This document shows positions 59,399 through 64,000 of a stretch of 64,000 nt of DNA, piece by piece (position 1 is the stretch's first letter; every line of letters begins with the position of its first letter). Below the pieces are notes generated by a model, which saw only the letters and a list, made by a program, of their open reading frames with translations, ran no database searches and was not told the origin of the DNA. Source of the DNA: Dipteronia dyeriana (Eukaryota; Streptophyta; Magnoliopsida; Sapindales; Sapindaceae); NCBI GenBank assembly GCA_032871835.1, contig CM065301.1, forward strand, positions 28,280,405-28,344,404, given 5' to 3'. The position numbers were made by a program, and so were the translations under genes.

Positions 59399-61146
59399 TG
59401 ACACAAATATTATGGTGTGTTTAAAATTAATCTAGAGGGGGGGGGGGGGGGGTGAATAGATTTTAAACAAATTTACCCAATTTTCGTTAAAGGTCAAGTT
59501 GACGAAAATGCCCCTAGCTAGTTACAAAAAAATCACAAGTGTATAAATTATGGAAATATTAAAGACACTTGAGATATACGTGGAAACCCTCTAAATGGGA
59601 AAAACCACGGGCTCTTAAGTGCGCCACACTCAAACAACGAATCCACTAATGATAGAGGTGTTACAACATACTCTCGTTATATAACCCACTACCACTACCT
59701 AATCCCGGTATTAAGTGAATCTAGTCCAATTTGCTTACGTTTGAAGCAACCTACTCCCGGATGCAACACAAGACTTACTTCTTTTTGAAGAAGAGATAAA
59801 CACCCTATGTGAATATATGATGATATTCAAACAACAAACAAGGCTAGGGTACCTTATATGCTTATCTAGGATTATGAGATAGCAATAAATGCAATCATAG
59901 ATATCAAAACCTAAATGACATGTCATAAAGCTTAGCTAAACATAGAACAAGCAATCCTATTAAGCTATCATAAAAGCAAATTCAACAAATGCTGTCATTA
60001 AGCATGGCAAGGAATATAATGCAATCACTAAATGCAATCAATGAGTCCTAAACAATATCTAAATGCAAAGCATAGAGATTTAGCTAGAAGTTATCAATAA
60101 CAACAATCCTAGCTATCACAATACAACACTCAATCATGTCATCATAACAATCTCTAATTTGTATTTAGAATATGTTCTAAGAGCATACAAATAATTAAAG
60201 AGATGGCTTAGCAAGCAAAACACTTAACTTGTAAGAAGATAGTGAAGAACTTACCAAACAAGATGTGATGAAGCAACCATATCCATTGATGCACTCTAAA
60301 TGAACTTAGATGATGCAAGATGAAGTTTTTATGCATATGGGAATGCTTTGAGTGATTAAAAATGAGTTCTTGGAAGAGTTTTTCCTTTGAAATGTGTTCT
60401 AAGGAAAATATGTGATGTTCTGAAATCTTACACGACCTTAAACCAAAGAGTTATATATATATATGAGATCCAAACAAAGTGAGGTCGTTTTGAAAAACCA
60501 CATTCCAGCTTCCTTTATGTGCACTGGCCGAGTAGCGCACCATCGGTGAACAACCCAATTTTACAATAGGCGTTGGACGAGTGGCGCAGACTAGTGGCGT
60601 AACACATGCGACAATCCACTAGAATGTTGCGTTGGTGAGGCTACGCTAGTAGAGTAGCGCACCACCAGCGCATTGCCCATTTTTTCATCTGTGTGCGGGT
60701 GCAGCAGCACAACTCAGTGGTACAACAAATGTGACAATCCACTGGAATGTTGTGCTGGAGAGGTGCGCTGGTCGAGCAGCGCACCACCAGCGCATTGCCT
60801 ATTTTCAACACTCAAACACACACAATCAATAAGTTCAAGAGTGATGAAAAATGCATCCTATTCTAATGCCAAACATGACATAATAAATTTAATTCCAAGA
60901 TGCAAATAAATCAACAAGATTCATTTAAACCAAAATGCACACAAGTAAACACACAACATATAAGAATTAAAGTTATGCATGAATTTGTGAGTGTGTGCAA
61001 CTATCTCTTCAAAGTAAGTAAGCACAAGAATTTTGCCTTCGGTGCTTCTCCTTTTGAGGTCTTGAGAGCCTAGGCTACACTTACATAATACCCCAAAAAT
61101 GTGATTTGTTCACGAAATAAGGCAATCAATAAATGAGGACTTTACA
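59399..61146 (-). mobile_element. SIRE-like element 2, 3' LTR
   Basis: It begins TGACACAAATATTATGG and ends GGACTTTACA, next to a polypurine tract. Near the left end is a 20-odd-base G run with TGAATAGA, as in element 1. It is 1,748 bases and different in sequence from element 1, so it is another subfamily. A GCGC-rich direct duplication lies at about 60525-60800. Confidence 0.85.
60525..60800. repeat. GC-rich direct duplication in the SIRE-like 2 LTR
   Basis: Two units share GCGACAATCCACTAGAATGTTG (or GTGACAATCCACTGGAATG), GCGCACCACCAGCGCATTGCC and flanking words. Their GCATTGCC ends lie near 60677 and 60798, so the unit is about 121 bases. CpG-rich sequence in an AT-rich LTR parallels the hairpin at the similar place in element 1. 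Confidence 0.7.
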
Positions 61147-61165
61147 ATCTCCCCCTTTGGCAATT
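61147..61165 (-). other. SIRE-like element 2 polypurine tract
   Basis: TTGCCAAAGGGGGAGAT on the minus strand abuts the LTR start TGTAAAGTCC. Further purine tracts of the same form lie near 61440-61465 and 61534. Confidence 0.85.
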
Positions 61166-62380
61166 TCGTGACAAAACCACCACTCACATTGATCCTCACA
61201 AAACAAAATAAAACAACGGGAATATATTCTACATTACAAAGAGATAAACATAAAAAAAAACTTCAAATCTTCAATCTCTTGTAGAACTATCAACCCTACA
61301 CACAAAGCAAGCACAAATACACTTTCCAACCAAGTGCATGTGAGAAGATCAAGTGAATAAAAAACAAAAGCAATTACATTCAATAATATGAGTATGACAT
61401 CGTGAAATGCTCATGCAATGCTCTCCCTCAACGGGTTACTCCCCCTGCATGTAATCTCCCCCTTAAACAAGTACTACTCCCCTTAAAGCCAAAACATGAA
61501 CTACTCCCCTAACACCACAAAGCCAGGTCAATGGTACTCCCCCTTTTTGTCATGATATAGGCAAAGAAGAAGTCCCCAACCGGGTCACTCAAGGCAAAGA
61601 AAGCAAGGAGCATACAAGATTGTTGCATAATTATATAAGCCACATTTATACAACTCTATTAATTGGAGAGAAACAAAGAGATTTATTTAAAGAAAATGTG
61701 TGAATAAAAAATGCTTTGCATACAAGACATGTTGCATTCAAGTCCAAAAACAATGGTATTTGGCAAAGCAAATGACAAAGGTTTCCAATATAATTCAAAC
61801 CAATTTCACCATTTGTCATGAGAGAAACAAGGATATAGAGTTTTTTTTTATAGATATCTAATTTTAATGGCACTATATCCAACTTTATAAGTTAAACATG
61901 GCATGAGCAACTTTGCACCATATTTGATTTTTCCGGGAGGATACCCGTATGATAGTAGCCATGATAAACTAATAAAGAAAGAGAGACATTGATGCAACAT
62001 TTTAGTCTCACTAGCTTATTTTCACACAATATTTTTCTTTCAACAATTGCAATCATCAATTCATGCTTTATCATTTTTCATTAGCATGTCATTAAAGAAT
62101 CATCATGTCATAAAGATTATAGGTCATTCAATATGTACTTTTTATGTAGATCTTCTAGTCCAAAAGTGCATGTTTGAACATAAATATGATATGGATTGTA
62201 ATTAAAGTAAAGTTCACATTTATTGAATAAAATACACTATACTATAGTATAAGTGCAACCAAGCTACTCAAGCAATCAATAAAGAAGCATAAATATTTTC
62301 AAAGAAAAAATTACATGCAACAAGTATACAATAGCTCTTTTTGCTTGAGTTCCCCTTATGGGGTCAAAAACCACAACTCA
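61166..62380 (-). other. SIRE-like element 2 non-coding region in place of pol
   Basis: Only 1.2 kb separates the gag stop from the polypurine tract. It has no protease, integrase, RT or RNase H motif in any frame. It is AT-rich and not similar by eye to the equivalent region of element 1 apart from the purine tracts. Confidence 0.65.
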
Positions 62381-63733
62381 TCACTCCATGTGACAAATCC
62401 CAATAGATCTACTAAATCCATTGGACCTAGTTGAGCTTATGGATGAAAACTTAGCACAATGACAAGCGGGTTCATCCTTTTTAATCCACTTAGGTGACAC
62501 ATTGTCATTCCTAGTGGTCAAGTTCATCATATTACTCCTAAGATCATTAACAATAACTTTCCTAGGCTCATACATATTGGCTCAACCCCTTTTTCTTTCA
62601 ATCGTGCTCTTAGTTCTACACATGTTAATGTACTTAAATCAATTTGGTCTAATATGACCATCAACACCACAAAAATGACATGAAGGAATAAAATGAGGGG
62701 TCATACCATTCCTTTGTGAGGAAAAAGATGTTTTCCCATGTCTTTGAGCTTTCCTTTGGTGTGGTATTGATTCTCCTCTCCCTTGTTATTAAGTTGGAGA
62801 AGATTGCTTCCTTTGTTGAGCATGCATGAAATGCTTATTGGCTTGATGGCTTTTAGTTTGAGGGATAGTTGCTTGAAGTGTTCTCATTGGTTGAGCTTGA
62901 GCTTACTTGGACATTTCTAGACACTTTCCTAGTTCAATTTTCTTCTTAGGATGAAGTAGAGGAAGAGGTTCTTTGAAGTCCAAGCTTTTGACAAATATCG
63001 TCTTCCTAGGAGTTGAGGTCTCCTTATCATCTTCAAATCCTAGACCTCTCTTGTCACTTGGCTTCTTCCCAACTCCCAACATATGGTCAAGCTTCTCCGT
63101 ACTCAAAGTCATCTTAGCAATCAACTCTCTAGCTTCTCTAAGCTCTTCCTTCAAGCTTTCTTCCACTTTTCTTCCATTCTTCACTTTCTCACTTAAGTGA
63201 GTCACTTCGGTTGATAGCTTGAGGTTTTCTTCCTTTAGCTTCCAAACCTTTTTCTTCATACTCAACCTTGAGCTTTGAAAATGGTCAATGAACCCTTCAA
63301 GGTTCATACTCTCTACATTTCCATTTGTAGAGTGAGATGAAGAACTCTTATCACTAGAGTTATCACTAGTGTCACTTGTTTCCATGATGGCATCATCAAT
63401 ATAAGTAGCTTCACTTATCACTCTTTTAGCTACTTTTTCATCACATCCTTCTTCAAGGTTGCAAACTAAGGCCTTGTTGCCTTTTTCTACATCTTCCACA
63501 AAGGAGGCTCCAAAAGTCGTGTAGTTAAGAATAATCTCTTCATCACTAGAAGAATCATCTCCTTCATTGGAGTTATCACTTCCACTATCAATTGATGAGG
63601 TGGCCACCACCTTTCCTTTCTTATTCTTCTTCGAGTTAGCATATTCAGGGGCAAAGTGACCTACCCCACCACATTCATAGCATCAGACCTCTTTCCTTTC
63701 GGTCTTTTCTTCCCTAGGCTCAAGTTCCTAGGT
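62381..63733 (-). pseudogene. SIRE-like element 2 gag, C-terminal two thirds
   Basis: The first zinc knuckle CYECGGVGHFAPEY near 63665 has its last Cys changed to Tyr, and a stop stands just before it. KKNKKGKVVATSSIDSGS, an acidic Ser-rich stretch and a coiled coil (about 63250-63060) follow. KTIFVKSLDF is near 63000. The second knuckle CHFCGVDGHIRPN near 62670 has a stop where the last Cys should be. The C-terminal SPKWIKKDEPACHCAKF and GICHME end at 62381. The layout equals that of the gag at 28167-30196. The N-terminus is cut off at about 63733 by another insertion. Confidence 0.8.
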
Positions 63734-63738
63734 TATAC

Positions 63739-64000
63739 TGTTCGCAGTTTCTTAATGAAACAAAATTTTTAAAAAAGTCCTTTCGCTACATGATCGATAA
63801 ACCCAGCAGCAACATCAGCCTACACCTACATCCACAGAGCGTATCAACACTCAAATCCTTTATCAGAGTTCGATTACAATCTCTCGTTTAGCCTCTCTAC
63901 AAGTTGCTCTTTCTATTTCACAATTCTCTACACATTCCTAAGCATTGGAGATATTAGCATTTATATCCGAGCAATAGGCCAGCCAAAGCCCATAAGGAAA
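63739..64000 (-). mobile_element. Probable Copia LTR (reverse), cut by the window edge
   Basis: Homology to gag stops near 63733. From 63739 the + strand starts TGTTCGCAGTTTC. On the minus strand the order TATAAATGCTAATATC, AGATTGTAATCG, AAAGGATTTGAGTG, CTGTGGATGTAGG resembles the Copia LTR layout at 6785-7310. TATAC (63734-63738) would be its target duplication, but the other end is outside the window. Confidence 0.45.

Overview
This is plant nuclear DNA, most likely from a eudicot. The evidence is AT-rich intergenic sequence, short GT-AG introns, one plant-type NPF transporter gene, and many plant LTR-retrotransposon families (Athila and Tat/Retand Gypsy; SIRE/Maximus and other Copia), with one non-LTR fragment. 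I see no bacterial, organellar or viral gene set. The species cannot be named from the sequence.

Region 1 (1-4.8 kb) holds the only convincing cellular gene. It is a five-exon NPF/NRT1-PTR transporter of the NPF7 (NRT1.5/NRT1.8-like) type on the + strand. Exons are 980-1030, 1527-1680, 2062-2279, 2547-3103 and 3571-4438, giving 615 codons plus a stop. A leader intron is likely, and a MITE-like element sits in the last intron. Region 2 (4.8-8.86 kb) is intergenic. It has a local tandem duplication, a GC-rich hairpin, a non-LTR (LINE) RNase H remnant and a probable solo Copia LTR.

Region 3 (8.86 kb to the right edge) reads as one decayed Athila-type Gypsy element split by nested insertions, many bounded by exact target-site duplications (TSDs). 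Athila parts on the + strand are: 5' LTR 8863-10237, primer-binding site (PBS) 10242, gag 10.4-12.2 kb, protease 12.26-12.61 kb resuming at 37.37 kb, RT/RNase H 37.7-39.3 kb, integrase 39.4-40.3 kb, second ORF 48.6-49.8 kb, and 3' LTR starting at 59087.

The insertions are as follows. (i) A solo Copia LTR (12606-37368, TSD TCAAT) was entered by Tat element B (13392-36661, TSD TACAC). Inside Tat B lies a reverse-oriented Copia LTR (21589-33643), and that LTR was entered by a complete SIRE-like element (22768-32843, TSD GTGAT). A second Tat element, A (pol 14.2-16.3 kb, spliced antisense gene 17.5-20.0 kb, 3' LTR 20375-21588), is fused to the Tat B 5' LTR by a deletion near 14.2 kb. (ii) Tat element C lies on the minus strand at 41270-48191. 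(iii) A coding-free LARD-like element on the minus strand at 51854-59063 is inserted in the Athila 3' end. (iv) A second SIRE-like element starts at 59399 on the minus strand, is itself interrupted near 63739, and runs off the window.

The most notable points are two SIRE-type elements with a gag but no recognisable pol, a spliced antisense gene inside a Tat retrotransposon, an NPF transporter lacking the usual proton-coupling ExxE[K/R] motif, and a five-level nest that can be ordered in time from its TSDs.
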